A stretch of 64,000 nt of DNA from Thalassotalea nanhaiensis. Its GTDB lineage: Bacteria; Pseudomonadota; Gammaproteobacteria; Enterobacterales; Alteromonadaceae. This document shows positions 36,477 through 45,138 of the stretch, piece by piece. Position 1 is the first letter of the stretch; each line of letters opens with the position of its first letter. The stretch covers positions 1,922,001 to 1,986,000 of the forward strand of contig NZ_CP134146.1 in the NCBI RefSeq assembly GCF_031583575.1. Reading direction: 5' to 3'. Under the pieces are notes generated by a model. The model saw only the letters and a program-made list of their open reading frames with translations, did no database searches and was not told the DNA's origin. A program made the position numbers and the translations under genes.

Positions 36477-36526
36477 GTTAAGCCTCATTTATATCTAATT
36501 ATTAATTGATGCGAGTTTACTCATTC

Positions 36527-37360
36527 TTATGGTTTACTTACGTGTGAGGGGGGATTAGAAATTGCCTTAGCCGCTTGTCTAAAAAGATAAGTTCTAAACA
36601 AAAATATTGGGTTACCTATTACGTATCGGTAAAACTTATTCTTAGGCTCTTGTAGTAATCTAAATAACCATTCCAGATTTAAATTTCGAAGCCAAAGGGG
36701 CGCACGGGGAATATTGCCGGAATAAAAATCAAATAAACCTCCTACCGCAAGGGCTGTATTACAGTGTAAGTATTCGGCATTGTTGGTTAACCAAATTTCT
36801 TGTAAAGGCGAGCCTAGCGCCACTAATAAAATATCGGCTTTTGATTGGTTAATTTTTGCAATGATACGTTTGTTATCATGTTTCTTAAAATAACCATGTT
36901 GATAGCCCGCAACCTTCAGTTTCGGGTAGGTTTTGTGTAAGCGTTTAGCTGCTTTACTCGCAACACCTGGGCTAGCTCCTAAAAAGAAAATTGATTTTCC
37001 TTCATTAGCCGCTTGTTCGCAGAGCTTTGGCAGCATGTCTGAGCCATTCACATTTTCCTGTATAGGTTCGTCTATATGGTTTGCTGCTAAACGCATGCCA
37101 ATACCATCTGCAAATAAACAGTCAGCTTGTTTTAGCGTTTGATAAAAATCGTTATATTTAAAGCTTAAATTTATTGAATGTGCATTTATGAAAAATCCTA
37201 GGTTTGGTTTTTCCGATGCTTTTGTATGAGATTTATTACTACTTAAGTTGAAGCGGTGAGAAATAACCCAATTTATGGCCTTGCTCATAGGAACGTTGTT
37301 TATGGGTAAATCAAATAATCGGCAAATATTATTATCACTACAGTTTGTTGAACTAGTCAT
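36527..37360 (-). CDS. WecG/TagA/CpsF family glycosyltransferase
   Basis: 277 residues from the ATG at 37360 (GAGG 6 bp upstream); a GTG four codons earlier is in frame. GT26 family: NAHSINLSFKYNDFYQTL, ADGIGMRLAANH, FFLGASPGVASKAAKRL, LLVALGSPLQEIWL and GGLFDFYSGNIPRAPLWLRNLNLEWLFRL region motifs. These enzymes add the second sugar to the undecaprenyl-linked first sugar, which fits the initiating transferase next to it. Preceded by a sigma-54-type promoter at 37411-37426. Confidence 0.92.
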   Translation of the reverse strand: MTSSTNCSDNNICRLFDLPINNVPMSKAINWVISHRFNLSSNKSHTKASEKPNLGFFINAHSINLSFKYNDFYQTLKQADCLFADGIGMRLAANHIDEPIQENVNGSDMLPKLCEQAANEGKSIFFLGASPGVASKAAKRLHKTYPKLKVAGYQHGYFKKHDNKRIIAKINQSKADILLVALGSPLQEIWLTNNAEYLHCNTALAVGGLFDFYSGNIPRAPLWLRNLNLEWLFRLLQEPKNKFYRYVIGNPIFLFRTYLFRQAAKAISNPPSHVSKP

Positions 37361-37410
37361 GGCAAGCCTCACGTTTATTTTAAGGACCTAATTAGGCGAT
37401 AATTCATTTC

Positions 37411-37426
37411 AGCAATAACTATTCCA
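37411..37426 (-). promoter_or_regulatory. Sigma-54-type promoter of the wecG-like unit
   Basis: Minus strand TGGAATAGTTATTGCT with GG-N10-GC spacing and a perfect TTGCT -12 box. Predicted start near 37400, 40 bp before the ATG. A degenerate enhancer-like site TTTGCAAATTGATAA lies at 37480-37494, about 87 bp upstream of the predicted start. Confidence 0.65.
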
Positions 37427-37554
37427 GTTTTTGTTATTTCTTAAAATACAATGGCTTAGCGTATGTTGTGGATGGCTGTTTTGCAAATTGATAATACATT
37501 TTTCTCAATTTGAAAATTAACCTAATATTCTCTTAGTTAATCTTGAAGGATTGA

Positions 37555-38322
37555 TTAGGGTTTGTGAGATGATTGAAATTGTGGGTAGTTAACGATTACC
37601 TTTTGTGTCTCTCGTTGAAAGACATCAGAGGCTAGAATATGGTTTACACCTTGTTTTACAAACACATACTTGACCAACAACCCAAGACTTCGTCGTAATA
37701 CATGATGTGCCAATGTTTTCAGTTTTGAGGTACGCATAGGACCATAGCTAAAGTGTCTAATATGATCATTTAGTTTTTCATCAAATGTATTATTCCAGCG
37801 ATGATGCAACACTTTGATAAAGTTAACTTGTTTACTAAAGTGAATGATATGGCCATTTTCACCCCAGCCTGTTGAATCGATACTTGGTAAGTGCTGACGG
37901 CGAGATAGTATCAATTTATCTAACCAGTTTATTAATGCCCCCGCTTTTTTAGCTATCATAACTCCACTGTTAAAACGTCCGGTATAACCATTGGCCATGT
38001 AAAGATATTTATCATCTACGAAAATTTCATCTATAGATGGGCAATCCTCATTAATGAGGGCATCAGCATCGACAAACATAACATTCTGGTAGCCATTAAC
38101 TAATGCTGCTTTTAACAAAACCAACTTTAACCAACAGCACTCCATGCCTAAGTTTGATATTGATGGCTTGGAAATTACCACATATTCATAATTGTTCGTT
38201 TTTGCGTAAGCCTGATGGCTTAATAAGTACTCTTGATAAAGCCATTGATAGCCATTTAAAGCGATACTAAATACCAGTGTTTTTTGAGGAGGAGTTTGTG
38301 AGTTTTGAATTTGACTCATCAT
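37555..38322 (-). CDS. GT34-like galactosyl/mannosyltransferase
   Basis: 255 residues. Resembles the GMA12/MNN10 (GT34) type of GT-A glycosyltransferases: LVFSIALNGYQWLYQEYLLSHQAYA, CCWLKLVLLKAALVNGYQNVMFVDADALI with the DxD motif, YMANGYTGRFNSGVMIAK and DSTGWGENGHII. Soluble, with no signal peptide. AAGG lies 6 bp before the ATG. Transcribed as a single gene divergent from the LruC gene, each with its own sigma-54-type promoter. Donor and acceptor unknown. Confidence 0.8.
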   Translation of the reverse strand: MMSQIQNSQTPPQKTLVFSIALNGYQWLYQEYLLSHQAYAKTNNYEYVVISKPSISNLGMECCWLKLVLLKAALVNGYQNVMFVDADALINEDCPSIDEIFVDDKYLYMANGYTGRFNSGVMIAKKAGALINWLDKLILSRRQHLPSIDSTGWGENGHIIHFSKQVNFIKVLHHRWNNTFDEKLNDHIRHFSYGPMRTSKLKTLAHHVLRRSLGLLVKYVFVKQGVNHILASDVFQRETQKVIVNYPQFQSSHKP

Positions 38323-38368
38323 GATTTACCTTTATGAAAATGGCTATCTTTCTTATTTATTAAATATA

Positions 38369-38384
38369 AGCAATAAATGTTCCG
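38369..38384 (-). promoter_or_regulatory. Sigma-54-type promoter of the GT34-like gene
   Basis: Minus strand CGGAACATTTATTGCT: GG-N10-GC with a perfect TTGCT -12 box. Predicted start near 38358, about 36 bp before the ATG at 38322. Confidence 0.65.
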
Positions 38385-38447
38385 TATAACTAAAGTACGT
38401 AGTTTGCTAAACCCAATACGTATGTATTTAATTTTTTTCAAATTAAA

Positions 38448-38464
38448 AAAGATTTTTAATCTTT
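38448..38464. promoter_or_regulatory. Perfect inverted repeat between divergent promoters
   Basis: AAAGATT-TTT-AATCTTT, 7 bp arms, in the 265 bp gap between the divergent GT34-like and LruC genes. The neighbouring TTTTCAAATTAAAAA (38434-38448 region) is a loose relative of the TTTGC-N5-GCAAA sites. It may be a regulator site. Confidence 0.35.
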
Positions 38465-38532
38465 CTTTATTTACATGCCGGATAAAGTCTTGTGGCTGAT
38501 GTAAGGTGATGATTTTATGGAGTTAAAAAATA

Positions 38533-38549
38533 TTGGTATAAAACTCGCT
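38533..38549 (+). promoter_or_regulatory. Sigma-54-type promoter of the LruC-lipoprotein unit
   Basis: TTGGTATAAAACTCGCT: GG-N10-GC spacing, TTGG at -24, TCGCT at -12. The predicted start near 38560 supports translation from 38589 and not from 38568. A loose enhancer-like site TTTGC-TAAAC-CCAAT lies at 38403-38417. Confidence 0.6.
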
Positions 38550-38588
38550 TAAAGTAAGTAGAAAGTTATGATGGGTAAGGAAAGCGTT

Positions 38589-40265
38589 ATGAAACCATGC
38601 AAACACAACTTACTAAATACGCAAATAGCAAACACTCTATCAACCATAATACTATTACTGTTATGTTTTTTTGTATTCGTTTCTGTTTATGTCCAAGCCG
38701 TAACCCAAGATGAAAACGGCAATTATATCTGGTCCTTTCTTTCTGGGGCACCTTGGCCACAAGGTTATGATCAAAGTACCGGTAAACCCGATGATTTGAT
38801 TTGGGCGAAAGATGAGTACCCAGCTGATTTTTTCACCCTGATCAATAATGCTTTACCCGAAAGTGAAGTAAATGAGGCGTTTTTAACTGGTGACGCTGGC
38901 TCGACTATCACTATAAAACCAGACGTAGAAGAAGCAGAAATATTTATTACTTTTATCCACGAGGGAGCAGGTTATAAAAACTCATTTGGCTTCTTTGTAT
39001 TTGATCCTGAAAATCCACCAACGAGTCCAGAACAAGTCAACGAAATTATCATATTTCCTAATTTGTCTTTTCCGCATTTAACGAACGGACATAGAGTAAG
39101 CTTAGGAACCTTCTCCGGCGGCACGAGTATTGGTTTTTTCTTAGCAGCCAATGCCTTTTGGTATGACACTGGGGTAAAACCAACAAAAGTGCCTTATTAC
39201 TATTCCCTTACTAATTTAAATGATGAACCCAATTCGACTTTACAACAACATATGGTCGCTTTATACGATCAAGGCGTTGAAGAAGTTATTTTGGGTTTTG
39301 AAGATTTACCAAGGTCATGGGGGGATAATGACTTTAATGATGCTGTATTTAGTGTCAAGGTTACCCCTGCCTCCGCTTTACAATTAAATGATTTAATAGA
39401 AATTCCAGATGTTAATGACTCTGATGCCGATGGAATTCTTGATGATGCTGATGAGTTTCCTAATGACTATCATCGGGCATTTAGTTCCTTTTACCCTAAC
39501 GAACAATCTTGGGTAACCTTAGCTTTTGAGGATAATTGGCCTCATATAGGTGATTACGACTTGAATGATTTAATCATTAGAGAGCGACTGCAAGTGATTT
39601 ATAATAGTGATACACAGATCACTGGTTTTAAAATCAGCGGCTTTATTGATGCTCGTGGTGCTGCTTATCACAATGGCTTTGCTTTACGTTTATTGGATAT
39701 TCCCGCCTCAGCATTTTTAAACAGCACATTGAGTATTGGTGGGCAATCGTATGAAAAGACTGCAGAGCAATATCAACAGGATTTGGTAATAAGTTTATGG
39801 AACGATACCCATGTATTCACCGAAACGGGTGGTTCAGGAAAGTGCAAGCATTTTAATACTGTTGCAGAGTGTAATACATTTCCATCAGTGCCATTCGAGT
39901 TAGATGTTAATTTTGCTACCGTTGTTGATAGCTTACTACATTCATCATTGGACTTTTTTATTTACCGTACAAACAATAGGTCTAGAGAAATTCATTTTGC
40001 TGGATACCCACCTACAGACCTCTTTGATCTCACCCAGTTTGGTAAAGGCGATGACAGCTCTGTTGTGGAGCATGATCGTTATTATAAAACAGACAATAAT
40101 CTGCCATGGGCTATTAAAATTGATACTACCTGGAGTTACCCAAAAGAGTACATCGACATAATATGGGCATATCCTGTATTTGAAACCTGGGTTGAAAGTA
40201 GTGGCAGTGAAGCGCCTGATTGGTACATAAACCCAGGTAGACCACAACACACCTTTAACCCCTAA
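38589..40265 (+). CDS. Secreted DUF4114 / LruC-domain protein
   Basis: 558 residues from the ATG at 38589, which has AAGGA 7-8 bp upstream; an in-frame ATG at 38568 does not. Signal peptide with a strong hydrophobic core, cleavage likely after VQA (about 37). The N-terminal half is DUF4114-like, ending in LGFEDLPRSWGDNDFNDAVF (about 236-255). A calcium-binding-like Asp loop, DVNDSDADGILDDADEFPND, follows from residue 274. The LruC-type C-terminal domain begins AFEDNWPHIGDYDLNDLII (about 312) and continues to the end. The FED...GD-D-ND motif thus occurs twice. Predicted surface or matrix protein; no sorting signal or catalytic site was seen. Paired with the lipoprotein 15 bp downstream. Confidence 0.85.
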   Translation: MKPCKHNLLNTQIANTLSTIILLLLCFFVFVSVYVQAVTQDENGNYIWSFLSGAPWPQGYDQSTGKPDDLIWAKDEYPADFFTLINNALPESEVNEAFLTGDAGSTITIKPDVEEAEIFITFIHEGAGYKNSFGFFVFDPENPPTSPEQVNEIIIFPNLSFPHLTNGHRVSLGTFSGGTSIGFFLAANAFWYDTGVKPTKVPYYYSLTNLNDEPNSTLQQHMVALYDQGVEEVILGFEDLPRSWGDNDFNDAVFSVKVTPASALQLNDLIEIPDVNDSDADGILDDADEFPNDYHRAFSSFYPNEQSWVTLAFEDNWPHIGDYDLNDLIIRERLQVIYNSDTQITGFKISGFIDARGAAYHNGFALRLLDIPASAFLNSTLSIGGQSYEKTAEQYQQDLVISLWNDTHVFTETGGSGKCKHFNTVAECNTFPSVPFELDVNFATVVDSLLHSSLDFFIYRTNNRSREIHFAGYPPTDLFDLTQFGKGDDSSVVEHDRYYKTDNNLPWAIKIDTTWSYPKEYIDIIWAYPVFETWVESSGSEAPDWYINPGRPQHTFNP

Positions 40266-40280
40266 AATAGGAATAATATT

Positions 40281-40808
40281 ATGTTAAACATGAAGAGCAA
40301 TTTTTCAAAGCGGATTTTAATTATCAGTATTTTAGCTCATGGTTTAATTGGTTGTGGCGAGGGCAGCAGTAAAGCAACAGCAGTAAATGAAGTCCCACCC
40401 CAATCTGAAACCCAAGCCAGTATTGATCATAGCCCTAACCCTGAAAAGCTTGCTACAGTTGCTGAAACAGCAAATGATTTATACGTTGAAGAAGATTTTG
40501 ACTTTCAAAGTTTTCGTACGGTAACGATTGATATTCATGTTCAATCCTATGCCGGAGACAATATCGATAATGCATTACTTTATGTTTCATCCATTCCTGA
40601 TGACATTATGGAGTTGGATGATTCTCGACTGATGACAAAGTCATTAATTGCAGTATCAAAAACAGATAATAATGGACAAACACTGATTACACTTGAGGTA
40701 CCACAAATCGTAAATAACCTACTTATAGAAGTAAACTCACTTGGGGTAGATAATAAGCACATAGTAGATATTAGCCAGCAAGATTATTATGTGCTTTACT
40801 TAAACTAA
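40281..40808 (+). CDS. Small lipoprotein paired with the LruC protein
   Basis: 175 residues. Lipoprotein signal with lipobox LIGC (C25), then a low-complexity linker (about 27-65) and a beta-rich C-terminal part (TVTIDIHVQSYAGDNIDNALLYVSS ... NGQTLITLEVPQ) resembling a carboxypeptidase-regulatory-like or Ig-like fold. It starts 15 bp after the LruC gene and must be co-transcribed. I know no characterised homologue. An anchoring or chaperone role for its partner is a guess from context only. Confidence 0.75.
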   Translation: MLNMKSNFSKRILIISILAHGLIGCGEGSSKATAVNEVPPQSETQASIDHSPNPEKLATVAETANDLYVEEDFDFQSFRTVTIDIHVQSYAGDNIDNALLYVSSIPDDIMELDDSRLMTKSLIAVSKTDNNGQTLITLEVPQIVNNLLIEVNSLGVDNKHIVDISQQDYYVLYLN

Positions 40809-40833
40809 CAGCAGTGAGCATCTCTCATATGAT

Positions 40834-40906
40834 TTAAAGTCCTTTAAACCTTAATTTAATTGAGCACTGTGCGTACTCTATTTTTACCATTATAAAACCG
40901 TACGCA
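40834..40906. promoter_or_regulatory. Two palindromes upstream of the sigma-54 response regulator
   Basis: TTTAAAG-TC-CTTTAAA (about 40833-40848) and a spaced repeat TGCGTAC (40870-40876) / GTACGCA (40900-40906). They lie in the 151 bp between the lipoprotein gene and the regulator gene. No GG-N10-GC element is present there, so the regulator probably uses another sigma factor. Confidence 0.4.
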
Positions 40907-40959
40907 GTTGTCTGATACAAATCTACGTTTTGTGATGTTATAAACGTTAAGAGAGGAAT

Positions 40960-42438
40960 ATGGACTTGCCAAAGAGTAGTGTGTTATTTGTAGATGATGA
41001 GTCTATGATATTAGACGCTTTGAAGCGGGTTTGCCGTAAACTCTATGCGACAGTGTTTACTGCCCATGGCGGGCACGAAGCACTTGAAATTATCAAGAAC
41101 AATCAAATTGATATCATCGTATCTGACATTAATATGCCTAATATGGATGGCATCACATTTCTAGAAAAAGTATCTAAAATTTCTCCTGAAAGTATTCGTA
41201 TCATTTTAACCGCTTATACCGATGTAAATAATACTTTAGCGGCCATTAATGAGGGGAAAGTTTGGGGTTACCTCAATAAGCCTTGGGATAACACCCATTT
41301 AATTAATACCCTGAATCAAGTGATAGAATTTCGTAAAATCATGGTTGAACGTACGTTATTAAAAGAGTTTAAGCCTAGAGATAGTTTCCCCTCTATCGAT
41401 AAATTTTCTGGTTTTGTTGGTAGCAGCGCCAAGATGCAGAATATATACCAAACGATCAAACAGTGTGCGCCATGTAAAGCTTCTGTATTTATTACCGGGC
41501 CAAGTGGTAGCGGTAAAGAGGTGGCAGCGCAAGCTCTACATGAATTGAGTAGACGAAAAGAAGGCAGTTTTATTGCGTTAAATTGCGCGGCAATACCGGC
41601 TGAATTAATGGAGTCAGAAATATTTGGCCATGTAAAAGGTGCTTTTTCGGGCGCTCATTCAAATCGAGATGGCGCGGCAACGTTAGCACATAATGGAACT
41701 CTGTTTTTAGATGAAATAGCTGAAATGGATATTATATTGCAAGCTAAATTACTGCGGTTTATCCAAACCGGTACGTTTAGTCGTGTAGGCAGTGGTAAAG
41801 TTGAAAAAGTTGATGTTCGTTTTATTTCGGCGACAAATAGAGAGCCTGACAAGGCAATCGCCGAAAACAAATTACGGGAAGATTTATTTTACCGGCTTAA
41901 TGTATTGCCAATCGCTTTACCTCCGCTAAATGAACGGGGCAGTGATGTAGTGCAAATTGCCGAAGTCTTTTTGCAAAAATATAATCAAATTGAAGAAAGA
42001 AATTACCAAGGCTTTACCCCATTGGCTAAAAAGTTACTTCGTAAATATCAATGGCCCGGAAATGTAAGACAGTTACAAAACTTGATCTATAGCGCGGTAG
42101 TTCTCGCGAATGAGCCATTAATAGATGAACATATTTTTGCTAGTATATTAAACCTTTCCGATGAGCAATTATCATTATTACTTGAAAGTGAAGACGTTGC
42201 ACAGATACATGAAAAAGCGACGGATAGTAATATCCCTATTGGTGAATGTGTAGTGACTGATGGCAAGAGCTTTCAAGATAATAGTAAAATTTATACCTTA
42301 GCGAGCGTCGAGCGTAAAACCATAGAGCATGCATTAAGCCAATGTAATGATAATGTAGTAAAAGCCGCAGAAGCACTAGGCGTTAGTCCATCAACCTTGT
42401 ACAGAAAAATTCAACAGTGGCAAGACAGCGCAAGTTAA
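40960..42438 (+). CDS. Sigma-54-dependent response regulator (REC-AAA+-Fis HTH)
   Basis: 492 residues. Receiver domain 7-120 with phospho-acceptor D56 (IIVSDINMPNMDG) and K107 in NKPWD. AAA+ domain about 150-385: Walker A GPSGSGKE (180-187), Walker B LFLDE (248-252) and the sigma-54-contact loop as GAFSGA (227-232), where most family members have GAFTGA. Fis-type HTH at the C-terminus (ALSQCNDNVVKAAEALGVSPSTLYRKI). It sits in the middle of an EPS cluster whose transcription units carry sigma-54-type promoters, so it is the obvious activator. The histidine kinase at 45139-46491 is the likely partner. A perfect TTTGC-N5-GCAAA site begins 10 bp after its stop. Confidence 0.93.
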   Translation: MDLPKSSVLFVDDESMILDALKRVCRKLYATVFTAHGGHEALEIIKNNQIDIIVSDINMPNMDGITFLEKVSKISPESIRIILTAYTDVNNTLAAINEGKVWGYLNKPWDNTHLINTLNQVIEFRKIMVERTLLKEFKPRDSFPSIDKFSGFVGSSAKMQNIYQTIKQCAPCKASVFITGPSGSGKEVAAQALHELSRRKEGSFIALNCAAIPAELMESEIFGHVKGAFSGAHSNRDGAATLAHNGTLFLDEIAEMDIILQAKLLRFIQTGTFSRVGSGKVEKVDVRFISATNREPDKAIAENKLREDLFYRLNVLPIALPPLNERGSDVVQIAEVFLQKYNQIEERNYQGFTPLAKKLLRKYQWPGNVRQLQNLIYSAVVLANEPLIDEHIFASILNLSDEQLSLLLESEDVAQIHEKATDSNIPIGECVVTDGKSFQDNSKIYTLASVERKTIEHALSQCNDNVVKAAEALGVSPSTLYRKIQQWQDSAS

Positions 42439-42447
42439 ATATGGATG

Positions 42448-42462
42448 TTTGCATTTTGCAAA
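42448..42462. promoter_or_regulatory. Enhancer-like palindrome upstream of wzx
   Basis: TTTGC-ATTTT-GCAAA, a perfect match to the fixed positions of 35695-35709, centred about 189 bp upstream of the predicted wzx transcription start. Further TTTGC half-sites follow at 42475-42479 and 42487-42491. The order of words around it (TTTGC, T-run, GCAA, CTCTTTTTGTTTT) parallels the reverse strand of 35695-35745. Confidence 0.65.
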
Positions 42463-42616
42463 TTCTCTTTTTGTTTTGCTAAAACATTTGCTTTTTAGTG
42501 AAAATAATTCTTTTTGGTAAAACTTTCCCCACCATAAAACAAACATTAACGCCCATTTATTGGCGGCTGTAGTGAGTTGCATCGTTTTTATAGGCTTATT
42601 TTTTATTTAATGATAA

Positions 42617-42633
42617 CTGGAACCTTTCTTGCA
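42617..42633 (+). promoter_or_regulatory. Sigma-54-type promoter of the wzx-GT2 unit
   Basis: CTGGAACCTTTCTTGCA: GG-N10-GC spacing, TGGAAC at -24 and TTGCA at -12. Predicted start near 42644, 28 bp before the ATG. Confidence 0.75.
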
Positions 42634-42671
42634 TTTTAATCAACATCCCCCTAGTAACTGTTGAAAATACT

Positions 42672-43964
42672 ATGCAAAAGGTAAGAGAAAGTACCGCAAC
42701 ACTTATAGCCTTACTACGCGATTATAAAAAACATTTAACGAAATTGGTCAGTAACTCTTTATGGCTACTGAGCTCAGATATACTTGGAAAAGGCTCTAGA
42801 TTAATCACCATTATCGTTTTAGCGGCGACATTATCACCGAGTTTATACGGCAGTGCCATGCTAGCGCTTGTATGTCATGATATTTTGCGTTTATTACTGC
42901 GCTCTGGCTCAGGCAATCAAGTAATTAACTGTAGTGATGAGCAACTGCCAGTCATTGCAAAAAATGCCCTGTCTTTGCAATGGATTATATGTATTACGTT
43001 ATTCTTTATGCAGTTGCTTTTTGCACAAATGATGGCAAGTTTCTTTGAGCAGAATGTGATAGCAAAAATGCTTACGGTTATGGCCATAAGCTATCTTTTA
43101 TTACCCGTGGTAAGTATTCGAGTATTTATATTACAACGTAATAATCAAATGGCACACGTTGGTATTTGCAGTGGTGTTTGTTTACTTATTGAAAATTTAA
43201 GTATCGCTGTGCTTGTTTATAAAAGTGGTGATGTTATGGCAATTGCCTATGGAAAGCTCATTTACTCTGTTGCCTGGGCAGTTATTTTTAGTTTTGTTGA
43301 AAGTAAAAGTTATGGATTTGGCTTTAATCTTTCGGTAATTAAATCATTAGTTTTTGCGTCAACAAAAATGATGTTTGCGGAATCTGCAAAAGGAATACAG
43401 CAACATGTCGATATTTTTATGGCCGCTAAATTATTATCTCCAGAGTCGTTTGGTTTGTACAGTTTTGCTAAAAGTGCAGGTATAGGTATCACCCAGTCAA
43501 TAAATTGTGCATTTACCAACGCTTTATATCCACAACTCTGTAGTTTCAATAGACAAAACAACTTACAGCAAAGAAGCCGAAGCATATATTGGTTAACGCT
43601 ATTGTTGGCAAGTCTATTTGTTGTTCAAGCCGCCGCCGCATTTATATATATGCCGTTATTTTTTTCAGAACAATGGTTGCTCGCTATTCCAATTACCAGT
43701 GTTCTATGTTGTTCAGCCTGTACCACCATTTTTTTAGACGTTAAGTGTTGTATGTTTCGCGCCCTTTATTTTTATAAAGCAGAAAGCTGTTCGCGTGTGG
43801 CTATCTTACTCTGTTATGTGCTTGCAATAGTGATCATACAGCCAGATTCAGCAATGGGATTAGCGCTAAGCATGTTAATACTTTCAACGATTAACTTATT
43901 CGTGTTTATCCCATTTAAGCGGTTATATAACTTACCAAAAATTGAGATTAAACGTATTCAATAG
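42672..43964 (+). CDS. Wzx-like polysaccharide flippase
   Basis: 430 residues with about twelve hydrophobic segments. Oligosaccharide flippase (MOP superfamily) pattern: NSLWLLSSDILGKGSRLITIIVLAATLSPSLYG at the N-terminus, then SAKGIQQHVDIFMAAKLLSPESFGLYSFA in the middle. It would flip undecaprenyl-linked repeat units to the periplasm for the Wzy-like polymerase. It lies downstream of the sigma-54 regulator and 42 bp upstream of a GT2 gene, forming a plus-strand EPS unit opposite the wza operon. Confidence 0.88.
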   Translation: MQKVRESTATLIALLRDYKKHLTKLVSNSLWLLSSDILGKGSRLITIIVLAATLSPSLYGSAMLALVCHDILRLLLRSGSGNQVINCSDEQLPVIAKNALSLQWIICITLFFMQLLFAQMMASFFEQNVIAKMLTVMAISYLLLPVVSIRVFILQRNNQMAHVGICSGVCLLIENLSIAVLVYKSGDVMAIAYGKLIYSVAWAVIFSFVESKSYGFGFNLSVIKSLVFASTKMMFAESAKGIQQHVDIFMAAKLLSPESFGLYSFAKSAGIGITQSINCAFTNALYPQLCSFNRQNNLQQRSRSIYWLTLLLASLFVVQAAAAFIYMPLFFSEQWLLAIPITSVLCCSACTTIFLDVKCCMFRALYFYKAESCSRVAILLCYVLAIVIIQPDSAMGLALSMLILSTINLFVFIPFKRLYNLPKIEIKRIQ

Positions 43965-44006
43965 TGAACAATTTGTTTTACTCATTAATGTATAAGAGGT
44001 TCCATT

Positions 44007-45086
44007 ATGTCAAATGCTATCACTCATAAACAGTTCAAAAAACCGCAAGTTTCTGTCATTATTCCAATGTTTAATGTCGAAAAATACATCAATAAATGTA
44101 TTAGTTCGGTTTTAGATCAAACGTTTAATGATTTTGAAGTTATCTGTGTTGATGACGGCTGTAAAGACAGCACCTTAGCAAAGCTTAAGCAATTTAACGA
44201 TCCTAGAATTCGACTAATACAACAAGTAAACCGAGGGTTGGCAGGGGCAAGAAATACTGGCATTAGCCATGCGAAAGGGCAATACATAGCTTTATTAGAT
44301 GCAGATGATTTTTGGCATGAGGATAAACTCGCTAAACATGTAAGTCACCTTAATAGTCGGCCAAGTGTTGGTATCAGCTATTGCTCATCTTTATTTGTTA
44401 ATGATGATGATAAACCTTTAGGAATTGGCCAGTTTCCGAAATTGAAAAATATCCGTCGACGTGATGTTTTATGTCGAAATCCTATTGGGAATGGCTCTGC
44501 ACCAGTGATGCGTAAAGCAATGCTTATTGATTATGTAAATTGTCTGGAAAAAGGGTTATGTAGCAAGACTTTCCGTAACAAAGGGAGAGAGAAATGTCAT
44601 CAAGTTCGTACTGAATACTTTTATGAAAAATTGAAACAGTCAGAAGATATTGAATTTTGGCTTCGACTTAGTTTGAGCACAAGTTGGAAATTCGAAGGAA
44701 TAGGGCAAGCGTTAACATTTTATAGAATAAACCCACATGGTCTATCGAGTAATTTAGAAGCTCAATTTTCTTGTTGGAAAGCCGCGTTAGCGTTAAATAA
44801 AGCGTCTCAGCCTAGCTTTTTTAATCGTTATTATTCGTTAGCGAAAGCATATCAGTTTCGCTACTTTGCACGACGAGCAATTCAATCTGGTAAAAGTGAT
44901 ACTGCTTGGTTGTATATGGGTAAAGCGCTAAAAACCAATTTTAGAATTATTTATCAAGAGCCGTTAAGAACGTTGAATACATTATTATGCACAGTGTTGT
45001 TAAAACTATTACCTTATAACGTTTATAAATCTCTTGAGAAATATATCATGGGGCAAATGTGTAAGTTGAAGGCTGAGGTAAAATAA
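44007..45086 (+). CDS. Family 2 glycosyltransferase
   Basis: 359 residues. GT-A motifs: VSVIIPMFNVEKYINKCISSVLDQTF, ICVDDGCKDST, LAGARNTGISHAKGQYIALLDADDFW and, later, ESEDIEFWLRL-like QSEDIEFWLRLSL. Cytoplasmic sugar transferase for EPS repeat assembly; donor unknown. AGAGG lies before the ATG. The C-terminal third is helical and basic, possibly membrane-associated. Co-transcribed with wzx. Confidence 0.9.
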   Translation: MSNAITHKQFKKPQVSVIIPMFNVEKYINKCISSVLDQTFNDFEVICVDDGCKDSTLAKLKQFNDPRIRLIQQVNRGLAGARNTGISHAKGQYIALLDADDFWHEDKLAKHVSHLNSRPSVGISYCSSLFVNDDDKPLGIGQFPKLKNIRRRDVLCRNPIGNGSAPVMRKAMLIDYVNCLEKGLCSKTFRNKGREKCHQVRTEYFYEKLKQSEDIEFWLRLSLSTSWKFEGIGQALTFYRINPHGLSSNLEAQFSCWKAALALNKASQPSFFNRYYSLAKAYQFRYFARRAIQSGKSDTAWLYMGKALKTNFRIIYQEPLRTLNTLLCTVLLKLLPYNVYKSLEKYIMGQMCKLKAEVK

Positions 45087-45138
45087 GCCTATACGATCTT
45101 AATGTCAGATTGTTTTTAGTCTTGTTTTATTTATTGTA

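Noticed and set aside
38589-40265. PEP-CTERM or LPXTG-like sorting signal on the LruC protein
   Set aside because: The C-terminus (YINPGRPQHTFNP) has no PEP motif, hydrophobic helix or basic tail.
42550-42585. TTGGCGG...GTTGCA as an alternative sigma-54 promoter before wzx
   Set aside because: The distance between GG and GC is 17 or 14, not 12. The element at 42617-42633 fits exactly.
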